From Sulfurimonas sp. (GTDB lineage: Bacteria; Campylobacterota; Campylobacteria; Campylobacterales; Sulfurimonadaceae): 64,000 nt of DNA. The notes under the pieces were generated by a model. The model was given only the letters and a program-made list of their open reading frames with translations. It was not told where the DNA came from and did no database searches. Location: contig JAKITC010000008.1 in NCBI GenBank assembly GCA_021648285.1, positions 1-64,000 on the forward strand, in the 5' to 3' direction. Of this stretch, positions 53,320 to 62,296 are shown piece after piece (positions within the stretch are counted from its first letter, which is position 1; each line of letters opens with the position of its first letter). The translations under genes were made by a program, and so were the position numbers.

Positions 53320-53948
53320 AAACGCGCCTTAAAAGTACAGTACTTTTCAAAAATGTAGATGAAGAGATAATTAAAAAAATAGAAAATTTTACAACAGAGC
53401 ATCATATCTCTAAAGATAATATAGTATTTTATGAAGGTGATGAACCAAAACACTTATATCTTTTAGTAAAAGGCGTTATCAAGCTCTACAAGACATCATC
53501 CAGCCATAAAGAGATAGTCCTAAAATATTTTCATGATAATGAACTTATCGGTGAAGTTGCAAATTTTGAAGAGATACCATATCCTGCAACAGCAAAAGCA
53601 TATAGCGATGTAGAAGTTTTAAAAATAGATTTTCAAAAGCTAAAAGAGATTATTGTTACGAACCCAGATATGGCATTTAACATTCAGACATCATTGATAA
53701 AAAAGATTAAAAATTTAGAAAATATCATATCAACAAATTTAGTTTTAGATTCACGAGAGAGAGTGGCAAAGTATATTCACAATCATGCAGATGCTTTTTT
53801 TGAGACAAAAAATATAGAGATCGCTGAGATACTTGGCGTTTCACCAGAAACATTGTCTAGAATTTTGAAATTTTTTAAAGATCACAACATAATCAATGTA
53901 AAAACAAAGTTTATAGATAAAGAAGCATTAGTTGAATTTTTTGAGTAA
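53316..53948 (+). CDS. Crp/Fnr-family regulator without cysteines
   Basis: 210 residues. Cyclic-nucleotide-binding-like barrel (FYEGDEPKHLYLLVKGVIKLYKT), a long dimerisation helix, and winged helix-turn-helix (IAEILGVSPETLSRILKFFKDHNII). The recognition helix E..SR is as in FNR, suggesting TTGAT half-sites. There is no cysteine at all, so it does not carry a 4Fe-4S cluster. An NO-responsive or haem-type regulator of denitrification genes is the likely role. It is encoded in the NosL-ABC operon. Confidence 0.87.
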   Translation: MKTRLKSTVLFKNVDEEIIKKIENFTTEHHISKDNIVFYEGDEPKHLYLLVKGVIKLYKTSSSHKEIVLKYFHDNELIGEVANFEEIPYPATAKAYSDVEVLKIDFQKLKEIIVTNPDMAFNIQTSLIKKIKNLENIISTNLVLDSRERVAKYIHNHADAFFETKNIEIAEILGVSPETLSRILKFFKDHNIINVKTKFIDKEALVEFFE

Positions 53949-54028
53949 ATAGATTCAATAACTGTCACACATCAATATAATTATTTAATCACTCAGTTAC
54001 AATACGATAATCTAATTATGGAGAGATC

Positions 54029-55153
54029 ATGCACAAAATATTTTTATTTCTACTTACAATACTGCTAGTAAATTTACTACAGGCAAACGAAGGTAAAGTT
54101 TGTCAAAAGTGTCACCCAATCATATACTCAGAATATTACGAGTCTTCTCACAGAAATGCTTCTATATATAATAACCCTATTCATAAAGCTATGTGGGATA
54201 AGCATCCCAAGGATGAAAAGGGATATACATGTGCAAAGTGTCACTCTCCAAGTGACCTAGAGTCGTTACAAACGGGTAAACTTACAAAAAACAAGACACA
54301 GGTCGAAGAAGCCATATCTTGTATCTATTGCCACACTATTAAAGATGTTGAAGAAGGTGACAGCTCAAATACAAATATAAGTAGCAATAAAAAAAGAGAA
54401 TTTTTTACGGCTCAAAAAGGTAAAAAAGGTAAAGCTGAGTATAAAACTGTTTCATCTTGGTTTGGGCTAGTTAAAGAGTCTAGTAGTTCACCTTATCATA
54501 AAATAGACTATGATAATGAAAACTACTACAGTGGAAATGTGTGTATGGGTTGTCACTCACATACAAACAATGAACACAGTTTTGATATTTCAATGCTTGA
54601 TGCTGTTATAAGTGAAAAAGATGAAAACACATGTGTGACATGTCATATGCCACAAGTTCTTGGAACTAAAGTAACAATAAATAAAACTAAAACTCATGCT
54701 TACCATGGTATAGCCGGAATCTATCACAAGCGTGAAATGATGGGCAAGCATATAGATTTTAAAGTCTCAAATTCAGATAACGGTTTTAATGTTAAAGTTG
54801 TTAATAAATCTAATCATGCTCTTTTTGGACAAGCATTTAGACAAGGAATACTAAAAGTCAAGATAATAAGAGGTTCTAAGACAATTGAGCTTAAGCCTTT
54901 TATATTTGAAAGAGTACTTGCAAAAGATGGGCAAGAAGTTATGCCATGGGATGCAAACCAAGCACTTAAAGACACACTTATCTATGCTAAGAGAGATATC
55001 TCTTTTGATACATCTATAGAGCAGGGGGATAGGTTAGTGCTTACTTTAGGAGTTCAAAGAATTTCTAAAGACGGAGCAAAGAAGCTTGGTATTGAAGATA
55101 ATAAAGAGCTAACAAAATTTAGAGTTTTAAAGACAGAGAAGTTAAGTTTTTAA
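54029..55153 (+). CDS. Pentahaem c-type cytochrome
   Basis: 374 residues with a signal peptide (about 1-20). Five CxxCH motifs occur at residues 25-29, 68-72, 98-102, 172-176 and 202-206 (CQKCH, CAKCH, CIYCH, CMGCH, CVTCH). A C-terminal beta-rich domain (about 230-374) carries no haem. The layout resembles cytochrome c554/NrfA-related multihaem proteins rather than a known reductase. It has its own GGAGAG ribosome site 80 bases after the regulator gene. It could bring electrons to NosZ or to a nitrogen-oxide enzyme. Confidence 0.82.
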   Translation: MHKIFLFLLTILLVNLLQANEGKVCQKCHPIIYSEYYESSHRNASIYNNPIHKAMWDKHPKDEKGYTCAKCHSPSDLESLQTGKLTKNKTQVEEAISCIYCHTIKDVEEGDSSNTNISSNKKREFFTAQKGKKGKAEYKTVSSWFGLVKESSSSPYHKIDYDNENYYSGNVCMGCHSHTNNEHSFDISMLDAVISEKDENTCVTCHMPQVLGTKVTINKTKTHAYHGIAGIYHKREMMGKHIDFKVSNSDNGFNVKVVNKSNHALFGQAFRQGILKVKIIRGSKTIELKPFIFERVLAKDGQEVMPWDANQALKDTLIYAKRDISFDTSIEQGDRLVLTLGVQRISKDGAKKLGIEDNKELTKFRVLKTEKLSF

Positions 55154-55167
55154 CTTCTAAAGTAGTC

Positions 55168-55638
55168 TTATATTCTCCCGTTTAAAAGTCTAATAAGACT
55201 GTTTTTAACCTCTTTGAAGTTTAAAATTCTTCTTCCCCTGTATTTTGCAGCAAACTGCTTTGCATCTTCGTAGCTGGCAAATGGAACTAAATCATCTCCA
55301 GCCGGTGATGTTATTTGACTGCCATAAACATAAAATGCTCCCTTGGCTTCTATAGGTTTTAAATTTTTGAAATCAGTAACAAGTATATCCTTAAAATCAG
55401 CTTCACTTTTTACGCCGATATCGAACCATTTTCCGGGTCTGTGATAAAATTCTAGCATAGATTTTGGGCTGACAAAAAATAGTTTTTTACCATTTGTAAG
55501 CTCTATTTTTGATACCCATTTTGGATATTTATATACTTTCATATTTCTAACTACACCATTTGTGCTTTTATCATAATCTATCGTATATGAAAACAGAAGA
55601 GCCGATGTTAAAACAGTTCCAATTAGAATTTTTCTCAT
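55168..55638 (-). CDS. Cysteine-free NosL-like protein
   Basis: 156 residues with a signal peptide (about 1-18). It clearly matches the second NosL domain of the protein at 48719 (shared VYKYPKWV, YGSQ/IGSD, GDDLVPF, ILNFKEV). However, the CxxCxM metal site is missing and the whole protein has no cysteine. It therefore cannot bind copper as NosL does and may be a structural partner or interaction module. Last gene of the nos operon, 11 bases after nosY. Confidence 0.75.
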   Translation of the reverse strand: MRKILIGTVLTSALLFSYTIDYDKSTNGVVRNMKVYKYPKWVSKIELTNGKKLFFVSPKSMLEFYHRPGKWFDIGVKSEADFKDILVTDFKNLKPIEAKGAFYVYGSQITSPAGDDLVPFASYEDAKQFAAKYRGRRILNFKEVKNSLIRLLNGRI

Positions 55639-55649
55639 AATTATTTCCT

Positions 55650-56477
55650 TTAAACTAAATCTTTTTTCTTAAAAACAACAAAACCTAAAGTTGCAAAAAC
55701 AAGCCCTAAAATTACGGGATACCCGATAGAAAGAAAAACAAACATTTTTTGACTCATAGTGTCCAAGATGTAATATGCAACCGGTCCCATAACCGTTAAC
55801 TCAGGGTCAAATAGCGATATTGCCGCAACGCGAAAAATCTCCATAGGATTCATCATAGAGATAGTGATTATAAGCTCTGTAGAGAAGCGCTCCTGCATCA
55901 TAAGTGATATAAGTGCGATATCTATAAATGCCAGTAAAAATATCCATATGAAAAAGGCGATTCCAAGAGCGACTTCACTTGATTTAACAAATGATGATAT
56001 AAAAAATGCTATTCCTAAAAATGCAGAGGAGAGTGCAAAAAGAAGTCCTGTGTATAGAAAAAATATACTCCAAGGTATTTCTGCACCCTTGAATGCTCCA
56101 TATATAATTGCAATAATCATTGCAAAAAGTACAGGAAGATAAACTGTGATAAATCGTCCAATAATTTTGCCCCAGTAATATTGTTTTAGTGAGATTGGGA
56201 ATGAAAGCATATACTCTAAGATATGGTTATCTCTATCGCCTGAGATTGAGCGTACAGTTGTTATAAGTATAAAGATAGGTAAGATAACTATTGTAATCTG
56301 TATATACATAAGTAAAAGACGGCTTAAACCGCTAAATCCCATCACTTGTGACTCTGTCACACCCGCTATGAAAAACAGAGCAATTAGCCCGCCAAAAACC
56401 AAAGAGTAAACTAAAAACCATTTAGCTCTTATAGACTCTTTCAAGTCTAAATATGCGATTAAAGATAGGTTTTTCAC
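55650..56477 (-). CDS. nosY: NosY, ABC permease for NosZ maturation
   Basis: 275 residues with about six membrane helices. Typical NosY features are a cytoplasmic amphipathic start (SLIAYLDLKESIRAKWF), FSGLSRLLLMYIQ and SGDRDNHILEYMLSFPISLKQYYWGK. With NosF and NosD it forms the ABC complex for CuZ assembly. It overlaps nosL by 4 bases. Confidence 0.88.
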   Translation of the reverse strand: MKNLSLIAYLDLKESIRAKWFLVYSLVFGGLIALFFIAGVTESQVMGFSGLSRLLLMYIQITIVILPIFILITTVRSISGDRDNHILEYMLSFPISLKQYYWGKIIGRFITVYLPVLFAMIIAIIYGAFKGAEIPWSIFFLYTGLLFALSSAFLGIAFFISSFVKSSEVALGIAFFIWIFLLAFIDIALISLMMQERFSTELIITISMMNPMEIFRVAAISLFDPELTVMGPVAYYILDTMSQKMFVFLSIGYPVILGLVFATLGFVVFKKKDLV

Positions 56478-56920
56478 ACTTTGCTCCCTAAGATTAGTTT
56501 TCTGATTTTTGGATTTGCCATATGCTCACCCCTTAACATGTTGATAATTACTTTATCAAAATTAATTGCATCAGGTTGCTCTTTTTCGTAAGCACTGAAA
56601 CCATAGCCCATAGGTGTGTTTTCATATGTTGTGTAGTACGCTTTAGATGAGTTTATATATCTTTTTGTATCATTTGTAAATACTTTAGATTCAATCTGAT
56701 TTAAGTCGAGTTGATTCTTTTTGGCAAATAGAATCATACAACCGATATCATCAAAATAATGAATAGAATTTTTGGCATCTAAAGAGGCAGTATGCAGTTT
56801 TGAGTCATTTATATGCATATTGCAAGTTGAACAAATATCACTGAGTATTTTTGGCGAACTACATCCAAAAAAAGTCAGTAATGAAGTAAAAATCAAAACT
56901 GAAAGTTTAAACCCTTTCAT
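56474..56920 (-). CDS. nosL: NosL copper chaperone lipoprotein
   Basis: 148 residues. Lipobox FFGC (Cys20), metal motif ICSTCNM (Cys30, Cys33, Met35) and HYFDDIGCMILF (Cys61). It would pass Cu(I) to the NosDFY complex in the periplasm. It sits between nosF (14-base overlap) and nosY (4-base overlap), whereas in Wolinella nosL follows nosY (from memory). Confidence 0.88.
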   Translation of the reverse strand: MKGFKLSVLIFTSLLTFFGCSSPKILSDICSTCNMHINDSKLHTASLDAKNSIHYFDDIGCMILFAKKNQLDLNQIESKVFTNDTKRYINSSKAYYTTYENTPMGYGFSAYEKEQPDAINFDKVIINMLRGEHMANPKIRKLILGSKV

Positions 56921-57545
56921 CTGACGTCACCTTTCCTAAGTCCATATATATTTGTCTATTAACCAACTCTTTTACCTCTTCAAGTCTATGCGTTACAAAA
57001 AGGAGTACTTTCTCATCTTCGTTTTGTTTTAAAAGTCTGTAAAAATCATCTCTGGCATTAGGATCAAGATTTGCAGTTGGCTCATCATAAATGATAATAT
57101 TACTTTTTTTAGCCAGACTTATAGCTATGAGCAGTTTTTGCTTCATCCCGCCACTTAGTTTAAAAAATGACTTATTAAGATTTTCTTTTATATTGAGTTT
57201 CATCTCATTCGCATAGTGTAAAATAAGCGCTCTTTCCACATCAGAGCTAGTAACTACATAGCTTATCAACTCCTCTATGTTAAGCTTAATCGGAGGGGGG
57301 AGTTGAGGAACAAAGCTAATATCTTTTAAAACCCTGACTCTATCTGTTATTGGACTATAACCATTGATAAGTACTTTACCCTCATCAGGATGGTAATAGC
57401 CCAGAATGGAGCGAATAAGAGTAGTTTTACCTGCACCATTTGCACCCATTATTGCAATTGAATCATTTTTATTAAATTCACAAGTTACACTGTCTAGTGA
57501 TATAGACGAGCCGAATTTCTTAGTTAAATTATCTATTTTTATCAT
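56907..57545 (-). CDS. nosF: NosF, ABC ATPase for NosZ maturation
   Basis: 212 residues. Walker A IMGANGAGKTT, Q-loop FVPQLPPPI, signature LSGGMKQKL, Walker B IIYDEPTANLD and H-loop FVTHRLEEV. It drives the NosDFY complex in the cytoplasm. It is shorter than typical NosF (about 300 residues) but intact. It starts 2 bases after nosH. Confidence 0.9.
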   Translation of the reverse strand: MIKIDNLTKKFGSSISLDSVTCEFNKNDSIAIMGANGAGKTTLIRSILGYYHPDEGKVLINGYSPITDRVRVLKDISFVPQLPPPIKLNIEELISYVVTSSDVERALILHYANEMKLNIKENLNKSFFKLSGGMKQKLLIAISLAKKSNIIIYDEPTANLDPNARDDFYRLLKQNEDEKVLLFVTHRLEEVKELVNRQIYMDLGKVTSDERV

Positions 57546-57547
57546 AT

Positions 57548-58453
57548 TTACACCAAGTTCTTTAATCTAAAATCAAAACTTAATGCATCAGTGTGGCATA
57601 CATCAATACATCTTCCGCATAGAGTACAATCTGCTCCGGTAATATATTTTCTTGTTATACCTTTTTCTATTCTCTGCTCATCATATTTTGCTTTTGTTAT
57701 CTCTAATACTTGATTTTCAAAACATACATCATGACACACCATACAGTGGTCACAGTTATCATTCCATTCAATCTTAAGTGTAGAAACTTTTCCAATGTAT
57801 CCATAAGTAGTTCCAATTGGACAGATATACGTACACCAAGCTCTGCGAGAGTAAAAAACTTCAAAGGCAAAGACAATTACAACCCACACAATCGCTAAAC
57901 TCCATCCATAAGTTATCATTCTGCTAAGTATTCCAACTACATTAAAAGTCTCAAAAACCAAGTAGCCGCTTGTAAAAGATAGAATTAAAAATATACCCCA
58001 AAATATATGTCTAATTCTATGGTCAAACTTCCGCTCTTTAATGATTTTTTTTTCTACAAGAATGCTGTTGAGTTTTTCACCTATTTCACTTAGTAGACCA
58101 TAAGGACATACCCAGGAACAGTAGCTTCTCCCACCAACCAACATGTAAAAAATTAAAATAGTCACTGTACCGATTATTACATTTATAGGAAGCTCAAATG
58201 TAGCTAAATATAGCTGCATTGAAGTATAAATATCAATCAAATGAAAACCTAAAAAGCGTGATCCGCTAAGAGTTCCTTCAAGTACTTGAATATCAATAGC
58301 AAATGAGAGAAAAAACAGCAAATGAATTGAGATTACTAAAATCCATCTCTTCATTCTATAGCTGAAATATGTTTTTCCTTCTTTTGTTTTATCAAAAAAT
58401 GTTGAGAAAAAACTTGAAAACTTTAAGGTCTCTCTATTGTTAAACTTATCCAT
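57548..58453 (-). CDS. nosH: NosH, NapH-like membrane iron-sulfur protein
   Basis: 301 residues with four to five membrane helices. Two membrane CxxxCP motifs (CSWVCPYG, CTYICPIG) are followed by two ferredoxin-type 4Fe-4S sites near the C-terminus (CDHCMVCHDVC and CTLCGRCIDVC). It probably accepts electrons from menaquinol and passes them to NosG and the Nos cytochromes. Confidence 0.88.
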   Translation of the reverse strand: MDKFNNRETLKFSSFFSTFFDKTKEGKTYFSYRMKRWILVISIHLLFFLSFAIDIQVLEGTLSGSRFLGFHLIDIYTSMQLYLATFELPINVIIGTVTILIFYMLVGGRSYCSWVCPYGLLSEIGEKLNSILVEKKIIKERKFDHRIRHIFWGIFLILSFTSGYLVFETFNVVGILSRMITYGWSLAIVWVVIVFAFEVFYSRRAWCTYICPIGTTYGYIGKVSTLKIEWNDNCDHCMVCHDVCFENQVLEITKAKYDEQRIEKGITRKYITGADCTLCGRCIDVCHTDALSFDFRLKNLV

Positions 58454-58462
58454 TTAATTTCA

Positions 58463-58939
58463 CTATTTTGAACCTTTATTTTGTGAAGAAAAAGATCCTA
58501 TTTCATCGGCAAATTTTCGTAATTCTTTTTCATCAGTATTGATTAGAAGGCCTTTCATGATAACATTCTCTTTTCTTCCGTCTTTAAAGTCGATCAAATT
58601 TTTGTATAATTTATCAGCACTCTGCCCATAAAGTTTAGGTCCCATAAGTTTTCTACCATCTTGCATCCCTGAGCCGTCTGCTCCATGACATGCAGCACAC
58701 TTGCTTTTATATGCCTTACTTACTTCAACCGCACCTACGTTTCCAGCCTTATTCCTCAGAGCGGTCAACTCATCTTGTTCTTCATCTTCCATTGACTCTT
58801 TTTTTGTTACTGGAGTCTTATCTATATCTTTTATTACTTTTCCAAGTTCACCACCATGATAAGCTCCGCCTTTTGAGGCTGTTAGTACCATAAGTGCAAT
58901 AATAATTATAGTTAATATTGCAACTATAATGTTCTTCAT
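58463..58939 (-). CDS. nosC2: NosC2, monohaem cytochrome c
   Basis: 158 residues. N-terminal membrane anchor or signal segment (about 1-22), then a cytochrome c domain with CAACHGADGSG and GPKLYGQSADKLY; a distal Met lies in NVIMKGLLI. Similar to the preceding NosC1. The two are thought to carry electrons to NosZ in Epsilonproteobacteria. Overlaps nosC1 by one base. Confidence 0.88.
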   Translation of the reverse strand: MKNIIVAILTIIIIALMVLTASKGGAYHGGELGKVIKDIDKTPVTKKESMEDEEQDELTALRNKAGNVGAVEVSKAYKSKCAACHGADGSGMQDGRKLMGPKLYGQSADKLYKNLIDFKDGRKENVIMKGLLINTDEKELRKFADEIGSFSSQNKGSK

Positions 58940-59544
58940 TATTTATTCCTTAAGTCATTTATCTCTTGATTGAAGCGGTTAATCTCATCAGCCATCTCTC
59001 TAATCTCTTTATTATCCATCATCGTTACTAAATCAGTCATAAGAACATTTGCTTTTGGATCAGTTTTAAACTTTTTAATTTTATCAAATATATAATCAGA
59101 ACTCCTGTTAAGTAGTGATGGTCCAATAATTCCATTTGCGTAATCATTGTGACATGCAGAACATTTGACAATAAATTTTTTACTAAGATCTTTTACAAGC
59201 AGGGAAATCTGAATTTTTTCATATGGACTTCTTACATGCAAATTTGCATCTATTTCTGTTCTTGGCCTTGTACGAATAGAAGCATCTTTGTTTGCAGGTG
59301 TTGCATTTGAGCTATATGCACTTTTTATATCGTAGTCAAGGTAATATTGTCTGTCTTCTTTGTCATGTTCTTTTTCTTCAACTTTTATCTCTGAAGCATT
59401 TTTATTTTGTGAGATTTCAATACCTGAAGCAGTAGCAATTTTTGCTTCTGATGTGCTTTTGTTATTTTTATTTTCATCACTGCTACAACCTGTTAAGAGT
59501 ACAATAAGTAAAATTATTGTTAATCTTTTATTATTAAATTTCAT
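58939..59544 (-). CDS. nosC1: NosC1, monohaem cytochrome c lipoprotein
   Basis: 201 residues. Lipobox LLTGCSSDE, then a long Lys/Glu-rich linker and a C-terminal cytochrome c domain with KCSACHNDYANGIIGPSLL and NVLMTDLVTMMDN. The tail REMADEINRF is shared with NosC2 (KFADEIGSF). Electron carrier of the nos system. Confidence 0.87.
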   Translation of the reverse strand: MKFNNKRLTIILLIVLLTGCSSDENKNNKSTSEAKIATASGIEISQNKNASEIKVEEKEHDKEDRQYYLDYDIKSAYSSNATPANKDASIRTRPRTEIDANLHVRSPYEKIQISLLVKDLSKKFIVKCSACHNDYANGIIGPSLLNRSSDYIFDKIKKFKTDPKANVLMTDLVTMMDNKEIREMADEINRFNQEINDLRNK

Positions 59545-59552
59545 ATAAGTTC

Positions 59553-60290
59553 CTAAGCTTTATTATAATATTCATCGTAAGTTATTCTTGGTTTAACTAC
59601 AATAGATGGAATGGAAGTAGGGCAAACTTCTTGACAAACTCCACAACCTATGCAGCCATCATAAATTTCCGGTTTACTGCCACCACCGGCATCACTAACC
59701 ATTGATATAGCATCCATCGGATTTTCGATTGGGCACATGTCAGCACAAAGTGTACACTGTTTACCCTCATACTCATCCAGTTTTTTAAGAAGATCTGTTT
59801 CTAATTTTGTAACATTTCGTACAGAGTTAGTAAAGTTACTCATTTTATCATTATATCCCTTTGGTAAAGGAGTGTTACTCATAGCTATACATGTGTCAGG
59901 AAACTCTAATACAGCTATTCCCATATGTATATCTTGAGGTTTTTCACAGTGGTGATTAAGTGCTCCACTGGGACATGCTAGAACACAAGGAACAGCACTA
60001 CATGCATAACATCCACGTTCGTTTGCGTCTATATAAGGTGTTCCAAGCCCAGCCCTTTTTGCAATATCTGAGAGTTTAATAGAGTTGTAAGGACACACTT
60101 GAAGGCATTGACCGCACTTTATGCATAGGGATAAAAATTTTTTCTCATCGACCGCACCAGGAGGTCTTAGTCTATTCTCTTTGGCGGCTAAATATGGGCT
60201 AAAAAATATTCCTCCGCCAAGAGCAAGTCCTAACATTCCAAGCGTAGAATATTTAACAAATTCTCTTCTATCTGTTTGTATTTTTGCCAT
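59553..60290 (-). CDS. nosG: NosG, NapG-like periplasmic ferredoxin
   Basis: 245 residues. The N-terminus DRREFVKYSTLGMLGLALGG is a twin-arginine-type signal. Four cysteine clusters follow: CIKCGQCLQVCP, CYACSAVPCVLACP, CTLCADMCP and CIGCGVCQEVCP, consistent with four 4Fe-4S centres. With NosH it forms a menaquinol dehydrogenase-like unit supplying NosZ. It begins 2 bases after nosD. Confidence 0.9.
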   Translation of the reverse strand: MAKIQTDRREFVKYSTLGMLGLALGGGIFFSPYLAAKENRLRPPGAVDEKKFLSLCIKCGQCLQVCPYNSIKLSDIAKRAGLGTPYIDANERGCYACSAVPCVLACPSGALNHHCEKPQDIHMGIAVLEFPDTCIAMSNTPLPKGYNDKMSNFTNSVRNVTKLETDLLKKLDEYEGKQCTLCADMCPIENPMDAISMVSDAGGGSKPEIYDGCIGCGVCQEVCPTSIPSIVVKPRITYDEYYNKA

Positions 60291-60292
60291 AA

Positions 60293-61510
60293 TTAACCTT
60301 CAACTCTGACTTTTGGTTTTTTGTCTTCAAGTAAAAATAGTGGACTTGTGAATGGAGCCAGTTTTGCTAAAAAGTTTAACATTGAAATAACCGGAGAACC
60401 ATAAAAGAATTTTACATCAGGATTGTAAATCCAGAGTTGGTCTGCATATTGATATACTTTGTGTGGAGTATCACCAATATTATCGCCATCTCTATCAAAT
60501 CCTTCATAATTATCCCAGTAATTTCCTACAATCTCATTTTCATTTGTCTTGGATCCTCTAGAGTCATTAACCACATCTTCAATATTTCCCATTATGGTAT
60601 TATTTTTAATAATGTTGTTCTCACTCATAGAGTGAAAGTGTAGAGCTACTGCATTATATAAAATTTTATTTCCTGTTATCCAGTTTCTTGTGCCTGGTTC
60701 TAGAGGGGACCTATCTATATACAGACCTTGTGCACAGTAAATAATAGTGTTGTCTTTTAGAATAAAGTTTGAGACATCCTTAAGTCCTATTCCCATTCCT
60801 GTAGCACCGAGTGAACTTTGAATGGTATTCCCGACAGCAATCGTATCCTTAGAGTACATGAAAAATATTCCAACACTGTTAAATTTATAGTGATTGTTTT
60901 TTACCACATTTTTACCGGCATACATAAAATGCAGAGAGTATCTGCAGTGCTCAGCTGAATTACCAATAATTTCATTTCCATGTGAGTACCAGACAATCAT
61001 GTCACGAGATTTTACAAGTGAATTGCCTTTGATGATGTTGTCATGAGAGTACCAAAGTCTAAGTCCGTCACCGCGTAAACCTAAAGATAAATCTTTTGAA
61101 GAGATTTTATTGTTAACTACAATAGAATTTCTCATCATTTTCATATCAATTCCAAATAGACAGTCTTCAATAATGCAGTCTCTAATTTCGCATTGGGAAC
61201 CATTCTCCATTGAGATAGCAGCATCAAGTTTTTCGTGTCTATCTCCACTACCTATAATTTTTAAATTTTTAAGAGTTATAAAAGAGCCATTTGTGGTTAT
61301 AACAGTACCACTCTCTTCTCCGTCTATAATAACACCATCTTCTTTGCCAACTATAGTTAGCGGTTTATCTATAATTATATTGCCCTTGTATACTCCGGCA
61401 GGTAGTTTCAGTATGGAACCGCTAGGTGCTCTATCTATTGCATCCTGGAGTATATCTGCATTCAGCAGAGTTAAAAAAGCTATATGACACAGTAATATAA
61501 TTCTAAGCAT
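60293..61510 (-). CDS. nosD: NosD, periplasmic beta-helix maturation factor
   Basis: 405 residues. Signal peptide (about 1-18), then many right-handed parallel beta-helix (CASH) repeats with N-x-I-x-G-N patterns such as NSIVVNNKIS and NVVKNNHYKFNSVG. A hydrophobic C-terminal part (LNFLAKLAPFTSPLFLL) may touch the membrane. It works with NosF and NosY in CuZ assembly of NosZ. Confidence 0.92.
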   Translation of the reverse strand: MLRIILLCHIAFLTLLNADILQDAIDRAPSGSILKLPAGVYKGNIIIDKPLTIVGKEDGVIIDGEESGTVITTNGSFITLKNLKIIGSGDRHEKLDAAISMENGSQCEIRDCIIEDCLFGIDMKMMRNSIVVNNKISSKDLSLGLRGDGLRLWYSHDNIIKGNSLVKSRDMIVWYSHGNEIIGNSAEHCRYSLHFMYAGKNVVKNNHYKFNSVGIFFMYSKDTIAVGNTIQSSLGATGMGIGLKDVSNFILKDNTIIYCAQGLYIDRSPLEPGTRNWITGNKILYNAVALHFHSMSENNIIKNNTIMGNIEDVVNDSRGSKTNENEIVGNYWDNYEGFDRDGDNIGDTPHKVYQYADQLWIYNPDVKFFYGSPVISMLNFLAKLAPFTSPLFLLEDKKPKVRVEG

Positions 61511-61513
61511 ATT

Positions 61514-62296
61514 TTATTGATTCATCTCTCTGTGAGCTTTTTCTTTAGCGAAAAACGCCAGTAAGCTTAACAGACCAATAGCAATTAATATATAAAAGCC
61601 AATTGTAGGATATGAGTGTGTTGTAAATTGAGCAATCTTTCCATCCCCAAATACTGTTGGCATAAACGGTTTGATTGTAAATGCTCCCCAGTTATGAAGA
61701 TTATGCCCAAACCAGTATAACCAGTATGAATAATCTGCTATAAAGAGCAGTGGAAGAGCAGCTGGTATAAGCATTAAATAATTCAAAAACCTGGCGTTGT
61801 AAGCTATAAAGTATATCATTCCAAGAGATAGTGTTAAAAGTGCATATATGCCTATCTCACGCTCAATTTTTCCGCCAACCCACATAGGGTCCATTCCAAC
61901 GTAGTGATTTATTATATTCATCTCATGAACCTCGCCGCTGAAGCCGTCAAAATGAAAGAATACGGGAATCCCTTCAGGAAAGGCTTCTTTTGGATAGTTT
62001 GGTGCTTCGAGTGAAACCGACCATATTGGAAGTGAAGCTACACCTATCTCAGCGCCATTTTCTATCATTTTATCTAAATTGTTATGAGCATTTGTATCAG
62101 TAGATCGGCTTTTGTATCTACCTTGGTTATATAAATTCCAAGTAGTTTTATTTAAGGTTGATATCTCTTTTTCTTCTCCATCATGAATCTTATTGAGCGT
62201 TGAATGAAATGTTAACATTGGGAATGTAAAAGAGATTGTTAATATAAAGAGAGCTAAAGTAGCAAAGATTCTTGCTTTAATAATACTCGGATGCAT
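61514..62296 (-). CDS. nosB: NosB-like membrane protein
   Basis: 260 residues. One N-terminal membrane helix, a periplasmic loop with NKIHDGEEKE and GVASLPIWSVSLEAPNYP, then four further helices. Position right after nosZ and before nosD matches nosB of Wolinella-type clusters. Its role is not known. An AAGGGA ribosome site precedes the ATG; an AT-rich gap with possible promoter elements separates it from nosZ. Confidence 0.8.
   Translation of the reverse strand: MHPSIIKARIFATLALFILTISFTFPMLTFHSTLNKIHDGEEKEISTLNKTTWNLYNQGRYKSRSTDTNAHNNLDKMIENGAEIGVASLPIWSVSLEAPNYPKEAFPEGIPVFFHFDGFSGEVHEMNIINHYVGMDPMWVGGKIEREIGIYALLTLSLGMIYFIAYNARFLNYLMLIPAALPLLFIADYSYWLYWFGHNLHNWGAFTIKPFMPTVFGDGKIAQFTTHSYPTIGFYILIAIGLLSLLAFFAKEKAHREMNQ

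Noticed and set aside
61110-61487. 125-residue plus-strand open frame
   Set aside because: Antisense to nosD beta-helix repeats; repetitive hydrophobic residues mirror that repeat.
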